From NCBI GenBank assembly GCA_023101885.1, contig JALPQD010000394.1, forward strand, positions 124,001-188,000: a stretch of DNA of 64,000 nucleotides. The letters run 5' to 3'. Source of the stretch: Typhlomys cinereus. Lineage: Eukaryota > Chordata > Mammalia > Rodentia > Platacanthomyidae. Positions 23,846-34,590 of this stretch are shown here, in pieces. The notes beneath the pieces were generated by a model that saw nothing but the letters and a program-made list of their open reading frames with translations, made no database searches and had not been told where the DNA came from. Position numbers and translations under genes: made by a program. Each line of letters opens with the position of its first letter. Positions within the stretch are counted from its first letter, which is position 1.

Positions 23846-24690
23846 ATATGTATGTTAGTCCCCCTGATTTTGGGGTCCTGTGAGATAGTGATTTTCTGGG
23901 CATAATCATTGAGGGGGGAAACCCATCCCTGAGAGTCAGTGAGTTGACGCTTTTATTACCAGGAGTGATACTCTTGACAATTCCACTTGATATCACATGA
24001 AATGTGTGAAATGTCTTATGTGTATGCATGCTGTGATGATTGTGTTTTCGCAGATGTCAGGGAATTTCCATGACTTTACATAGACCTATGTCTGGTGTGT
24101 GTGGACCTGACCTCTTTGTGTGTGTGTCTCCATGTTTTAATTGAGCAAAAATAGATCTGTCCAGCCAAATGTGTGGGCAATGAGTTTGGAGGTGAGAGGA
24201 GAGTTTTGAAAGTGGGCACACTCCTTCCACCATGCAGGGCTCTGGGTTTTCAACGTAGGTTGCGATGTTCTCCCACCCACACTTGTACTCATTGATGCAT
24301 GTCTCCAATAAGACTACCCTGTTTTGGTCCTTTTTTTGTTAAAAAAACACTTACATTTCAGCTGAATTGCCTCAAAACAGTAACCCTATGAATTACAGCT
24401 CTTTCACACTTAGATATATGGGAGCTTCAATCCAATTGTTTCTGTTACTCCCATGTTTCCTTCCACACCCTTCCTATCTTCAATCTTTTGTTCCACAATC
24501 TCCCATGGAAATTGAATCTGCCTCAATATCCAGTAATCTCCCAACTTTTCCCAAGGCTGGATGTAAAGTGCAGGGTAAGTCAGGTCTGTGCTGACAGAAT
24601 GATGGTGATGATGCTCTTGTTTGATTGAAAATGATGTGGGTGTGAAGGCATGTAAGTCACAGGTGTTCATGCTCCAAATTTCTTTTCTAG
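23846..24690 (+). other. Intron upstream of B4 (first copy of a 1.3-kb duplication)
   Basis: 23846 onward matches 25975 onward, the sequence immediately after exon C3, starting 'atatgtatgttagtcccc'. The unit therefore resumes about 20 bp past a missing C exon. A B2-type SINE remnant (about 24100-24310) is shared by both copies. The block ends at acceptor TTTTCTAG (24690). Confidence 0.65.
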
Positions 24691-24749
24691 ATGATCCAGG
24701 GTCCCCTCCACTGGCATCATTCGGAAATGATTCCCCAGTTGTAGACTTG
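24691..24749 (+). CDS. Exon B4 of the MIA2/cTAGE5-like gene (weak donor)
   Basis: A 59-bp exon, open: (D)DPGSPPLASFGNDSPVVDL. The acceptor is strong (TTTCTTTTCTAG), but the donor at 24750 is GTATTT, where B1, B3, B5 and B6 have GTAAGT. Its near-identical sister B5 retains GTAAGT, so the change looks like decay of this copy. It pairs with C3 as a 282-nt cassette. The PGPPP-type sub-family also includes B5 and B7. Confidence 0.55.
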
Positions 24750-25178
24750 GTATTTATGCAAAGGGAAATTTTCCATGAAGTGAATCTAACCTCTCAAACT
24801 ACTTGAGCACTGTACCTCAGAACTAACCCACTTTGTGTGCTGAAGAGCTTTGTAGTTGAGAAATTCACTTCCTTCTTCATGAAAGCTATTTCTTTTCTAT
24901 CTTGTGTGTACATTAAGTTGATATATGAACATTGTAAGGCTGATCGTAGGTGAAAGTGTTCTCCGTTTTAGCACACTGTGGTAGTTTGGTTTTCAGTTGA
25001 TAGCCAGTTTGAGCTACCGAGGAAGAGCCCTGTCCTCAATGAAATCACAAAAGGGAACCCTTATGAATACTGCATTACAATTCCATTCCTCCCTTCCATC
25101 ACCTTTGCATCCATTCAGCAGTCTGTCCTTTCTGTCAACACTCCATCACCTCATTTGCCATCTTCTGTCCCATCCTTG

Positions 25179-25237
<59 letters not shown>

Positions 25238-25733
25238 TCTTCCCTCACGTCAACAGATTTGAATTTATTGACAGCTTGTTCCCATTTGCCCATGTACCCC
25301 CATCCACTTTCTTTGAATGTTAACTGCAGTTTGGTGTTGAGGAATAAGGATGGGTTTGTCAGCTTGAAAAGTTAACATAATCATTTTGTTTCTTTCTTCT
25401 CCAAAGAACAAATTTGGGTTGTGTACACACATGATGCTGCACATACATTCACTTTGGGATCATTCTAGTCACAGATATAATCTTTCAGGGTTCGTGTATT
25501 TGATCTTGAAGGGACAGAAAATTACTACTTTCTGTCAAGGTCATAAAAGGTTAGGGTAGATGAATTCTAGCTGGTATGCTATGTGTAAAATGGATCCTCT
25601 TCCTGATTTGGTTAAGAGTGTGGTGAGCACTTTCTTCAAAGTGTCTACAAGCTCTCTTGGGTTCCTGTGATGCTCAGGAGAAGCATGGAAAATTGTGCTG
25701 TTTCCTTAACCTCTCTGTTTGACTTCATTGCAG
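24750..25733 (+). other. Intron B4-C3 with (CA)n
   Basis: A perfect CA run occupies 25182-25233, at the place where the CATCC tract sits in other units. The final 170 bp resembles the pre-C sequence elsewhere (agaagcatggaaaattgtgctgtttc) and ends in acceptor TTGCAG. Confidence 0.6.
25182..25233. repeat. (CA)n microsatellite
   Basis: An uninterrupted CA run in the B4-C3 intron. Confidence 0.95.
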
Positions 25734-25956
25734 AATACAAACGTGCCTGTTTCACCTGGACAGGAAAAAATAGTAGCTTGTGCTGGGGACTTTTTGGCAC
25801 CATCGGGTCCTCAGGTCACTGAATCGAAATCCCCAGTGAACTTAGTGAATGTCCACAGGATGAGCCAGGCTCCCTTGAGTGCACAGGCTTGTGCAACGCC
25901 TCTGCGTTTTGTGCCACTAAGTGATGGCCCCAACTTTCCACCTGCTCCATCAACAA
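25734..25956 (+). CDS. Exon C3: diverged proline-rich exon (type II)
   Basis: A 223-bp exon, phase 0 to phase 1, acceptor TTGCAG (25733), donor GTAGGC (25957), open through all 74 codons. It begins NTNVPVSPGQEKI, keeps the acidic/Gly part (ACAGDF), but the second half (VHRMSQAPLSAQACATPLRF, then DGPNFPPAPST) no longer shows the DYFP motif of C1 and C2. C4 and C5 share this second half, so C exons fall into two sub-types. Phase and border conservation argue it derives from the same ancestral exon. Confidence 0.6.
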
Positions 25957-26815
25957 GTAGGCCTTTGACAAAATATATGTATGTTAGTCCCCGTGATTTT
26001 GGGGTCCTGTGAGATAGTGATTTTCTGGGCATAATCATGGAGTGGGAGAACCGCATCTCTGAGAGTCAGCAAGTTGACGCTTATTTTACCAGGAGGGATA
26101 CTCCTGACAATTCCTCTTGATATCACATGAAATGTGTGGAATGTCTTATGTGTGTGCATACTGTGATGATTGTGCCTTCATAGGTGTCAGGGAATTTCCA
26201 CAACTTTACATGGACCTACTTCTGGAGTGTGTGGACCTCTTTGTGTGTGTGTCCCTATGTTTTTATTGAGCACAATTAAGACTGTCCAGCCAAATGCATG
26301 GGCAATGAGTTTGGAAGTGAAAGGAGAGTTTTGAAGGTGGGCACACTCCTTCCACCATGCAGGGCTCTGGGCTTTCAACCTAAGTGGTGATGTTTGCCCA
26401 CCCACACTTGTATACAATGAAATATGTCTCCAAAAAGACTACCCTGTTTTGGTCCTTTTTTTGTTAAAAAACACTTACATTTCAGCTGAGTTCCCTGAAA
26501 CACTAACCCTAGAATTACAGCTCTTTCACACTTAGATATATGGGAGCTTCAACCCAATTGTTTCTGTTACTCCCATGTTTCCTTCCACACCCTTCCTATC
26601 TTCAATCTTTTGTTCCACAATCTCCCATGGAAATTGAATCTGCCTCAATATCCAGTAATCTCCCAACTTTTCCCAAGGCTGGATGTAAAGCGCAGGGTAA
26701 GTCAGGTTTGTGTTGACAGAATGATGGTGATGATGCTCTTGGTGTTTGGTTGAAAATGATGTGGGTGTGAAGGCATGAAAGTCACAGGTGTTCATGCTCC
26801 AAATTTCTTTTCTAG
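25957..26815 (+). other. Intron C3-B5 (second copy of the 1.3-kb duplication)
   Basis: Near-identical to 23846-24690 at an offset of about 2.13 kb, with small indels. It ends in acceptor TTTTCTAG at 26815. Confidence 0.65.
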
Positions 26816-26874
26816 ATGATCCAGGGCCCCCTCCAGTGGCATCCTTCGACAATGGTCCCCTAGTTGTTGACTCA
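26816..26874 (+). CDS. Exon B5, an orphan B exon (no C partner)
   Basis: A 59-bp exon with good acceptor and GTAAGT donor (26875), open: (D)DPGPPPVASFDNGPLVVDS. Its sister B4 differs at a handful of bases. Downstream, the unit is cut at about 27290 by a retrocopy and a 6.3-kb L1. Host sequence resumes at 33926 at a point that in the B6-C4 unit lies well after C. So, like B3, it has no C exon and ends in a phase incompatible with the next A or B exon. Confidence 0.52.
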
Positions 26875-27290
26875 GTAAGTATCCAAGTGGAAATTTTCCG
26901 TGAAGTGAATCTCACCTCTCAAACTACTTGAGCACTGTAGCTCAGAGCTAATCCGCTTTGTGTGTTGAAGAGCTTTGTAGTTGAGAAATTCACTTCCTTC
27001 TTCATGAAAGCTATTTCTTTTCTATCTTGTGTGTAGCCTAAATTGATATATGAACATTGTAAGGCTGATTGTAGGTGAAAGAGGTCTCTGTTTTAGCACA
27101 ATGTGATAATTGGGTTTTCAGTTGAAAGCCAGTTTGAACTACCAAGGAAGAGCCTTATCCTCTATGAAATCGCAATAGAAAAACCCTAGGAACACTGTGT
27201 TAGAATTCCATTCCCCCCTTCTGTCACATTTGCATCCATTCAGCAGTGTGTGCATTCTGCTAACACTCTGTCACCTCATCTGCCATCTTC
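26875..27290 (+). other. Intron after B5
   Basis: Second copy of 24750-25170, ending at 'tgccatcttc', where the sister copy continues towards its CA run and C3. Confidence 0.6.
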
Positions 27291-27599
27291 TTTTTTTTTT
27301 TTTTTTTACTTTTACTAAGAATGTCACACTTTATTTTTTTATGTAACAAAAATGGATTAAAATTTTGGAACAATGAAATAACATTTTATAGCAAAAATAA
27401 TTTTATTTAAACCTTGATAAGACAGAAGATGACTGCTATGACTAAATTCATTGCTGGGGCCTACTCTCAATCTATTGATCTAATCCTAAAAATAGATAAA
27501 ACTGTTCCTTCATAGAACTAAGTGTCGCACAATATAAATGAGCTAATTATAAGATAATTATAGGAAATACAGAAAACCCCAGGCTGGCCTCAAACTTTC
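27291..27599 (-). pseudogene. Retrocopy of an unidentified mRNA 3'UTR plus B1 scrap
   Basis: On the minus strand it ends in AATAAAGTGTGACATTC, then about 15 nt, then a poly(A) of about 18. These are the marks of a reverse-transcribed, polyadenylated transcript. No coding part is recognised and the parent is unknown. Its far end (27575-27599) reads like the B1 SINE motif 'aggctggcctcaaact', then L1 begins. Confidence 0.55.
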
Positions 27600-28604
27600 T
27601 TTTTTTTTTTTTCCTTTTTTTTATTAAAAATTTAATTATACATTTTAAAATTTTTTACCAGTTCCCTCCCTCCCCCCTCCTCCCCCCGAACCCCCTCCTC
27701 CCCCTCCCCTTCCCCCAGTGCCTCCCCCCCAATTCCCAGAGAGTCCTTTATTGTGTACGCCTAACTCTCCACTGGGTCCTCCTCTCCGATGACATATAAG
27801 GACCCAGTGGCATTTCCATAAGCCCTTTCTCTTGTTTCCTTAAGCATAAGATCACTACTATGGCTGTCAATCCCTTTCCTCCAGGGGTCTCGGTGCCCTT
27901 AACAGATGCTAGACTTTATGAGGGCAACAGTGCGCTGGACATTGCGCAGGGCATGCAAAGTCCCATTATGATTGCTTTGGCCCCAACTATTGTTGAGAAT
28001 CTTGCAAATCGTTGCTCCTCCCATCCTTTTGCTCTTACAATCTTACCGCCCCCTCTTCCGCAAATGTCCCTGAGCTCCAGGATGGGGAGAGATTAGGCTG
28101 TCCTAGTTCTATGTGATTGATATAGAGTCTCTGAAGTTCTGGATTGTGGTTTGTTGATTTTCTTTTGCAGTTTTGCTGCTCCTGCAATTCCCTTCACTCC
28201 ATTCTGCTGGGCACTGTATGTCACCCCCTGGCCAGAGACAAAAGCTGTTAAACTGGAGTCTTGTTGTAATAGCACATTCAAGGGTAGATGTAATAAGAGT
28301 AGGAAACCTCACTGAGGGAGGGGTCCATCACCCATTTGCAAAATGATTACTTTTTATCTGCTAGACTATATGCCCTCCCCTTCTGGTGAGATCAGGAAAG
28401 AACGTCTGTGAATTTAACCAGGTTTCTCATTACTTACTTGCAGACCTTGATGGAGGCCTATTTTCTCTGCTGTAACATGGTCTCCTCTCTCCTTGTTTCT
28501 GGTGTGGCCCTCCTAACCCATCTCTCTTGTTCATAATCCTTGCAATTACTGTGTTACATAGGTTTACTTTTGAGTGTTTCAATGTGGGCTGGGTGAGTTT
28601 GGTA

Positions 28605-31600
28605 CTAGGAGCCACCTATTAGGGAGTACATACAGCGCTTAATTTTCTGGGTTTGGGATACTTCACTTAATATAATTCTTTCTAATGACATCCATTTCCC
28701 AGCAAATTCCAGTAATTCATCATTTTTGATGGCTGAGTAGTACTCCATTGTATAGATGTACCACTGTTTCCTTATCCACTCGTCAACTGTTGGACATTTA
28801 GGTTGATTCCATGACTTTGCTATTGTAAACAGTGCTGCTATGAACATGGTCGAGCTTGTGCTATCGAGGCGAACCTCTGCTGCATGGGGGGTTATTCCCA
28901 AAAGTGGGATAGCAGGGTCATATGGCATTTCAATCTTTAATTTCTTTAAGAATCTCCAGACGGCTCGCCAGAGTGGCTGTATGAGCCTGCATTCCCACCA
29001 ACAATGTAGGAGAGTTCCCCTCTCTCCACATCCTCTCCAGCATTTGTCGTTGTTTGTATTGTGGATTTTTGCCATCCTGACCAGGGTGAGATGATATCTC
29101 AGGGAAGTTTTGATTTGCATTTCCCTGATGGCGAAGGAAGTGGAGCATTTTTTAAGATAATTGTTAGACATTTTAATTTCATCCCTGGTAAAGTTTCTTT
29201 TAAGTTCCAGGGCCCATTTTTTAATTGGGCCAGTGTTTTCCTTGGAGTTTAGTTTTCTAAGTTCTTTGTGCACTCTGGACAGTAGAGCTCTGTCAGATAT
29301 GTGGTTAGTGAAGATTTTCTCCCATTCTGTGGATTGCCTTTGAGCTCGTGTGACAATCTCTTCATCTGAACAGAAGCTCTTTAATTTCACAAGATCCCAA
29401 CTGTTGAGAGTTGGTAGCAGTGACTGTGCCATTGGATGTCTGTTTAGGAACTGTTGGCCTAGACCAATCAGCTCGAGGGAGTTCCCTATCCTTTCAACTA
29501 TGGTTTTTAAAGTCTCTGGCCTGATATCAAGGTCCTTGATCCATTTGGAATTAAGTCTTGTACATGGTGACAAGTATGGGTCCAGCTTTAATCTTCTGCA
29601 TGTGGAGATCCAGTTTTGCCAGCACCATTTGTTGAAGATGCTATTCTTTTTCCATTGGATTCTTTGGGCCCCTTTGTCAAAGACCAAATGGCTGTAACTT
29701 TGTGGGCTTATATCTGGGTCTTCAATCCTTATCCATTGATCTGTGTGTCTATTTTGGAGCCAGAACCAGGCTGTCTTTATAACTATGGATTTGTAGTATA
29801 GACTTAGGTTTGGTATGGTTATACCTCCAGCTGTGTTTTTGTTACTCAGGATTGTTTTTGCTATCCTGGGTCTTTTGTGCCTCCATATGAACTTTGAGAT
29901 TGTTTGGTCATCTTCTTTGAAGAATTGCTTTGGGATTTTGATTGGTATAGCATTGAATCCGTATATTGCCTTTGGTAGGATGGTCATTTTTACGATGTTG
30001 ATTCTGCCAATCCAGGAACAAGGGAGGTCTTTCCACCTTCTGGTGTCTTCTGCAATTTCTTTCTTTAGGGTTTTAAAGGTTTCATTGTAAAGGTCTTTTA
30101 TCTCCTTAGTTAGGTTTATACCAAGGTATTTCATTTTTTTAGGGGTTATAGTAAATGGTATGGTTTCTCTCAAGGCTTTTTCACTTCTTTCATTCTGGGC
30201 ATATAGGAAGGCCTCTGATTTTTGCTTATTTATTTTGTATCCTGCCACCCTGCTGAACTTCTCAATTAGTTCCAGGAGCTTCCTGGTGGAGTTGTTGGGA
30301 TCACTCAGATATAAGATCATGTCATCTGCAAATAGGGATAGCTTGACTTCTTCCTTGCCGATTTGAATCCCTCTTATGTCCCTTTCTTGTCTTATGGCTT
30401 CAGCTAAGACTTCAAGTACAATATTGAATAGAAGTGGTGAGAGTGGACAGCCTTGTCTAGTTCCTGATCGAAGTGGGAATGATTCCAATTGTTCCCCATT
30501 GAGTATAATCCTTGCTGTGGGCTTGTTGTATATAGCTTTTATTATATTGATTAAGGTTCCTTCCATTCCCACTGTCTCTAGCGTTTTGATCATAAAAGGC
30601 TGTTGGATCTTGTCAAAAGCTTTTTCTGCGTCTATCAAGAGTATCATGTGGTCTTGGACTTTGGACTGGTTTACATGATGAATTACATTTATTGATTTGC
30701 GTATGTTGAACCAACCTTGTGTGCCGGGGATGAAGCCTACTTGGTCCCCATGAATGATCTTTTTGATATGTTTTTGAATCCGATTTGCTAAGACTTTGTT
30801 GAGAATCTTTGTGTCTGTGTTCATCAGGGAGATCGGCCTATAGTTTTCTTTTTTAAGTGAATCTTTATTAGGTTTTGGGATTAAAACGATATTAGCTTCA
30901 TAGAAGGAATTTGGTAGTGTTCCTTCCTTTGCTATTTGATGGAACAGTTTAAGGAGTATTGGTGTTATTAATTCCTTAAATGTCTGGTAGAACTCTGTGC
31001 TGAATCCATCTGGTCCAGGACATTTTTTGGTGGGAAGATTCGAGATTACTTCCTCAATTTCCTTATATGTTATAGGACTATTTAAATAATTCACAACTTC
31101 CTGATTCAATTTAGGTAAGTTGTGTTTACTTAGAAATTCATCCATCTCTTTTGTGTTGTCAAACTTCACAGAGTATAAGTTTTTGAAATATGATGTTATA
31201 ATTCTCTGGATTTCTTGGGTATCAGTAGTGATAACTCCATGTTCATTTCTAATTTTGTTAATTTGGTTTTTCTCTCTCTTGCTTTTGGTTAGTTTAGCTA
31301 GGGGTGTATCAATCTTGTTGATTTTTTCAAAGAACCAGCTTTTTGATTGGTTGATTTTTTCTATCGTTTTCTTAGTCTCGATTTCAGATATTTCTCCCCT
31401 TATTTTGCTAATCTCTTCTCTTCTACTGCTTTTGGGATCAGATTGCTCTAGTTTCTCTAAAACTTTAAGCTGCATTGTTAAGTTGTTTATTTCTGATGTT
31501 TCCATTTTTTTGACGTGGGCATTAAGAGCTATGAACTTATCTCTTAGAACAGCTTTCATTGTGTCCCAGAGAGTTTGGTAAGTTGTATTTTCGTTATCAT

Positions 31601-32429
31601 TCACTTTCAGGAAATCTTGAATTTCCTTTTTAATTTCTTCCTGAATCCAGTTCTCATTCAGCACCATAGTGTTAAGTTTCCAGGAGTTAGTGTATTTTCT
31701 CTTGTTTGATGTGTTGTGGATGTCCAGCTTTAGGCCGTGGTGGTCTGATAGGGCACAGGCTAGAATTTCAACTTTCTTGTATATGTGTAGATTCATTTTG
31801 TGGCCCAATATGTGATCTATTTTGGAGAAAGTTCCGTGTGCTGCTGAGAAAAATGTGTATTCTTTGGTGCGCGGGTGAAAAGTTCGATAGAGATCTGTAA
31901 GGTCCATTTCTTTCAGGGTTTGATTAAGTTCCAAAGTGTCTCTGTTAAGCTTTTGACCTGTTGATCTATCCCATGTAGAGAGGGCGGTGTTGAAGTCCCC
32001 AAGAATTATCGTTTGGGGGTTGATTTCTTGCTTTAGATGCTGTAGGGTTTTCTTAATGAATGTGGAGGGGCCCGTATTGGGTGCATATATGTTCAGTATT
32101 GTGAAATCTTCCTGGTGAATTGTACCTGTGACTAAAATGTAGTATCCATCCGTGTCTCTTATAATTTTTTTTGGTTTGAAATCCACTTTGTCTGATAGCA
32201 TAATGGCTACCCCTGCCTGTTTTCTGCTTCCATTTGCTTGTAGAATTGTTGACCAGCCTTTTATTTTTAGAGCGTGCCTATCTTTTGTGGTGAGATGGGT
32301 TTCCTGCAGGCAGCAGATTGATGGATTGTGATTTTGAATCCAAGTTTGTAATCTGTGTCTCTTGATCGGTGAATTAAGTCCATTACCATTTACTGTTATA
32401 ATGGAGAAACTATTGTTAATTCCAGACAT
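28605..32429 (-). CDS. L1 ORF2 protein: endonuclease and reverse transcriptase
   Basis: A 1274-codon intact ORF2, close to the usual rodent length. It nicks target DNA and primes reverse transcription of L1 RNA on it. The endonuclease domain has NGNGLNS near residue 13, QETHL near 42, NIYAPN near 115, GDFNTALS near 145 and SDHHGLKLD near 205. The RT domain has [35 protein letters not shown] and the catalytic FADDM box. The C-terminal knuckle [18 protein letters not shown] (C-x3-C-x7-H-x4-C) is complete. It ends in MYSLIGGS. The start ATG follows a 50-nt gap after the ORF1 stop. No missing key residue was found; activity is not proven. Confidence 0.95.
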   Translation of the reverse strand: MSGINNSFSIITVNGNGLNSPIKRHRLQTWIQNHNPSICCLQETHLTTKDRHALKIKGWSTILQANGSRKQAGVAIMLSDKVDFKPKKIIRDTDGYYILVTGTIHQEDFTILNIYAPNTGPSTFIKKTLQHLKQEINPQTIILGDFNTALSTWDRSTGQKLNRDTLELNQTLKEMDLTDLYRTFHPRTKEYTFFSAAHGTFSKIDHILGHKMNLHIYKKVEILACALSDHHGLKLDIHNTSNKRKYTNSWKLNTMVLNENWIQEEIKKEIQDFLKVNDNENTTYQTLWDTMKAVLRDKFIALNAHVKKMETSEINNLTMQLKVLEKLEQSDPKSSRREEISKIRGEISEIETKKTIEKINQSKSWFFEKINKIDTPLAKLTKSKREKNQINKIRNEHGVITTDTQEIQRIITSYFKNLYSVKFDNTKEMDEFLSKHNLPKLNQEVVNYLNSPITYKEIEEVISNLPTKKCPGPDGFSTEFYQTFKELITPILLKLFHQIAKEGTLPNSFYEANIVLIPKPNKDSLKKENYRPISLMNTDTKILNKVLANRIQKHIKKIIHGDQVGFIPGTQGWFNIRKSINVIHHVNQSKVQDHMILLIDAEKAFDKIQQPFMIKTLETVGMEGTLINIIKAIYNKPTARIILNGEQLESFPLRSGTRQGCPLSPLLFNIVLEVLAEAIRQERDIRGIQIGKEEVKLSLFADDMILYLSDPNNSTRKLLELIEKFSRVAGYKINKQKSEAFLYAQNERSEKALRETIPFTITPKKMKYLGINLTKEIKDLYNETFKTLKKEIAEDTRRWKDLPCSWIGRINIVKMTILPKAIYGFNAIPIKIPKQFFKEDDQTISKFIWRHKRPRIAKTILSNKNTAGGITIPNLSLYYKSIVIKTAWFWLQNRHTDQWIRIEDPDISPQSYSHLVFDKGAQRIQWKKNSIFNKWCWQNWISTCRRLKLDPYLSPCTRLNSKWIKDLDIRPETLKTIVERIGNSLELIGLGQQFLNRHPMAQSLLPTLNSWDLVKLKSFCSDEEIVTRAQRQSTEWEKIFTNHISDRALLSRVHKELRKLNSKENTGPIKKWALELKRNFTRDEIKMSNNYLKKCSTSFAIREMQIKTSLRYHLTLVRMAKIHNTNNDKCWRGCGERGTLLHCWWECRLIQPLWRAVWRFLKKLKIEMPYDPAIPLLGITPHAAEVRLDSTSSTMFIAALFTIAKSWNQPKCPTVDEWIRKQWYIYTMEYYSAIKNDELLEFAGKWMSLERIILSEVSQTQKIKRCMYSLIGGS

Positions 32430-32479
32430 TTATTATGTTTAGTAGTTTTTATAAGTATATTGCTTCGCTTTTAATGGTG

Positions 32480-33550
32480 TTATATTTGCCTTCTGTTCTC
32501 CTGGATATGCCTGTTTTTTTCTTCATGCTTGAGTATCATTTCTAGCAGTTTTTGAAGGCCTGGTTTGGTGGACATGTATCCCTTAAAGTTGTCTTTGTGC
32601 TGGAAAATTTTTCTTTCTCCCTCGATCATGACTGATAGTTTTGCAGGGTAAATCAGCCTGGGTTGACATTTTTGCTCATTCAATACTTGAAGTATGTCTC
32701 TCCAAGCTCTTCTTGCTTTTACTGTTTCCACTGAGAAGTCATTTGTTATTTTAATAGGTTTGCCTTTAAAAGTGACTTGTTTTTTCTCCCTTGAAGCTCT
32801 CAGCACCAGTTCTTTATCTTGAATGTGGAGTGTTTTAACTATTATTTGCCGCGGCGTGCTTCTATTTTGGTCGTATCTGTTTGGGGTGCGGAATGCCTCT
32901 TGTATATGGATGGGCCTCTCTTTTTTTAGATGAGGAAAGTTTTCCTTGATGATCGTTTGAAAAATTTCCTCAGGGGTGGTATTTTGAGATTCTTGCTCTA
33001 GTATTCCATGAATACGCATGTTAGGGTTCTTCAGGGTGTCCCATATCTCTTGGATATTTCTCTCAAGTGGCTTTTTGGCTTTAACAACCTCTTCCATTGA
33101 ACTGTTTAGTACTCCCACTTTATCTTCAAGGTCTGAAATTCTGTTTTCTGCTTCATTAGTTCTGTTGATAAGACTCTCTGTGGCGTTCTGGGTTGAAGAT
33201 AACTTGTCTTTTAGCTCAGTTTTAAACTCTGCTTGAGTTTGTTTTAACTGCTCTATGCCACTTTTTGTTTCTTGCACTGTTTTTCTCAACTCCTCCAGAT
33301 GTCTGTTGTGTTCCTCTTCAAAGCGATTGATTCGATTATGTAATTCCTCCCGGATTTCCTCTTTCATAGTATTGAACATGGTAATGATCATATTTTGAAA
33401 GTCGTTATCCTGGGTCAGGCTTTCTTGGCCTTTTTCCATGGGTTTGTTCTTGTTGGAGTCTAACATTATGGGATTAATTTCTTCAGTGGGAAATTTGTTT
33501 ACTTGAGTGTTGCTTCTCATGGATTTGCACTTTGACTTTGGCATTGTCAT
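32480..33550 (-). CDS. L1 ORF1 protein: trimeric RNA-binding chaperone
   Basis: 356 codons, intact. The N-terminus is basic/polar (MTMPKSKCKSMRSN). Residues about 60-165 form a heptad-rich coiled coil (ELHNRINRFEEEHNRHLEEL). An RRM-like section follows (NMRIHGILEQESQN to RSTPRQIIVKTL), and the basic C-terminal domain contains REKKQVTFKGKPIKITNDFS and YPAKLSVMIEGERK. The protein coats L1 RNA and acts as a nucleic-acid chaperone for retrotransposition. It lies 50 nt upstream of ORF2 on the same transcript. Two in-frame ATGs (codons 1 and 3) could serve; the first was taken. Confidence 0.94.
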   Translation of the reverse strand: MTMPKSKCKSMRSNTQVNKFPTEEINPIMLDSNKNKPMEKGQESLTQDNDFQNMIITMFNTMKEEIREELHNRINRFEEEHNRHLEELRKTVQETKSGIEQLKQTQAEFKTELKDKLSSTQNATESLINRTNEAENRISDLEDKVGVLNSSMEEVVKAKKPLERNIQEIWDTLKNPNMRIHGILEQESQNTTPEEIFQTIIKENFPHLKKERPIHIQEAFRTPNRYDQNRSTPRQIIVKTLHIQDKELVLRASREKKQVTFKGKPIKITNDFSVETVKARRAWRDILQVLNEQKCQPRLIYPAKLSVMIEGERKIFQHKDNFKGYMSTKPGLQKLLEMILKHEEKNRHIQENRRQI

Positions 33551-33925
33551 TTTAACTCTTAAGATCTCTCAATTTCACTAAACTGAATTATTTGGCCTGG
33601 GGGACTGGTGGGCGGGGCCCGAACGGGGACTTACCTAGGGCGCGGGGTGAGGCCCGGGTGGACCGCGCGCGTGTCCTGACCCGCGGAGTGGGGTGGGGTG
33701 AAAATGGAGGATGGGCGCGTTGGCGTGGAGCTATTTAACCCGATGGAAGCTGGGGCGGGGCCCGGGCGCAGGGGGAGGTCCTACTCGTCCCTCGGCCCCC
33801 GCGCGGCTCCGGCTGGATGGTGGGAGTCGGAGCCGGGTCCCTGTGGGCTGACCTGGGGTCCTAGAGCGCGCGGTGAGGCCCGGCTGGATCTCGCGTACGC
33901 GTCCCGACCGGCGGAGCGGGGTGGA
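33551..33925 (-). promoter_or_regulatory. L1 5'UTR / internal promoter, CpG-rich, about 1.6 repeats
   Basis: A GC- and CpG-rich block with an internal repeat: 'ggtgaggccc' at 33646 and 33872 gives a period of 226 bp. By position it is the internal RNA polymerase II promoter region of this L1. The decayed copy at 20640-21006 has the same organisation with a period of 252 bp. The direction of the repeat is seen; promoter activity is family knowledge. Confidence 0.75.
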
Positions 33926-34420
33926 TATTTCTACTTTCCTGAAGATATAAGGCATTTAAATATATGATGACATTTGGTATGGGTAGCATAGTCCTAGGTT
34001 CATGATCGAAAACCTGTTAGTTAAATTTCTTTTTAAAGTTCTTGAAAATGCAAATACAGATACTCTATATGTATTTATATATACATGTGTATGGATATGG
34101 ATATGTTCATATGTATACATACTTATTTATTTGTACTATAGTTATCAAGATTGAAATGCAGCACTGGCTCTTGCCTGTAATTATTTGGTGTGAGGGAGGG
34201 TCAGAATTTCAAGGTTATTCTTCAGAATTTAATAAGTTTTAGTCCACCCTGGGCTACTCTAGATTATGTTTGAAAACAAAATATCAAACGTAAAAACTGA
34301 AATGTTAGGAATAAAATATTCAGAATACTTGACTAAGGGTGGTGCTCCCAATCGGGCCTCTGTTCCCATGATCCTGCGATTCTGGGTGCATTGAGTGGTG
34401 GAAACATAGAAGTAGCCATA
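33926..34420 (+). other. Intron remnant of a duplicated unit
   Basis: From 'atatttctactttcc' it matches 48370-48860 (after C4), including 'gggtagcatagtcctaggttcatgat', a TA/TG-rich tract at 34060-34130 and 'tcaagattg...cactggct'. No exon is present before L1 resumes. Confidence 0.55.
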
Positions 34421-34590
34421 TGCTTCTTTTATTTGGATGGAGACGTCTTTCCTTAGATGCAGAACATTTTCACTAGTTATACTGTGAAAAATCTCTTCCG
34501 GGTAGTTTTATGCACAGGTTTGCTTACTTCAAGGAGTCCCATAAGTCTTGAATAATACTCTCCAGTATTATTTTGGCTTTTGCAATATCT
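34421..34590 (-). mobile_element. Old L1 ORF1 fragment, left part
   Basis: Reads as diverged L1 ORF1 (compare 32910-33090): 'tcccataagtcttgaataatactctccag'. The matching continuation is at 39531-39990, so a younger L1 (34591-39530) is inserted inside it. Confidence 0.6.

Larger units (their letters stand above)
27600..33925 (-). mobile_element. Full-length L1 with both ORFs open
   Basis: It contains, in sense order, a CpG-rich 5'UTR (33925-33551), ORF1 (33550-32480), a 50-nt spacer, ORF2 (32429-28605), and a 1-kb 3'UTR ending in an impure poly(A) (27600-27625 as T-rich). Both frames are uninterrupted, so it is the youngest-looking element here. No target-site duplication was seen: left flank 'cctcaaactttc', right flank 'atatttctactttcc'. 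Confidence 0.95.

Noticed and set aside
30376..31900. + strand frames antisense to L1 ORF2 (e.g. 31120-31581, 153 codons)
   Set aside because: Shadow frames of the intact minus-strand ORF2; the same frames recur in every L1 copy.
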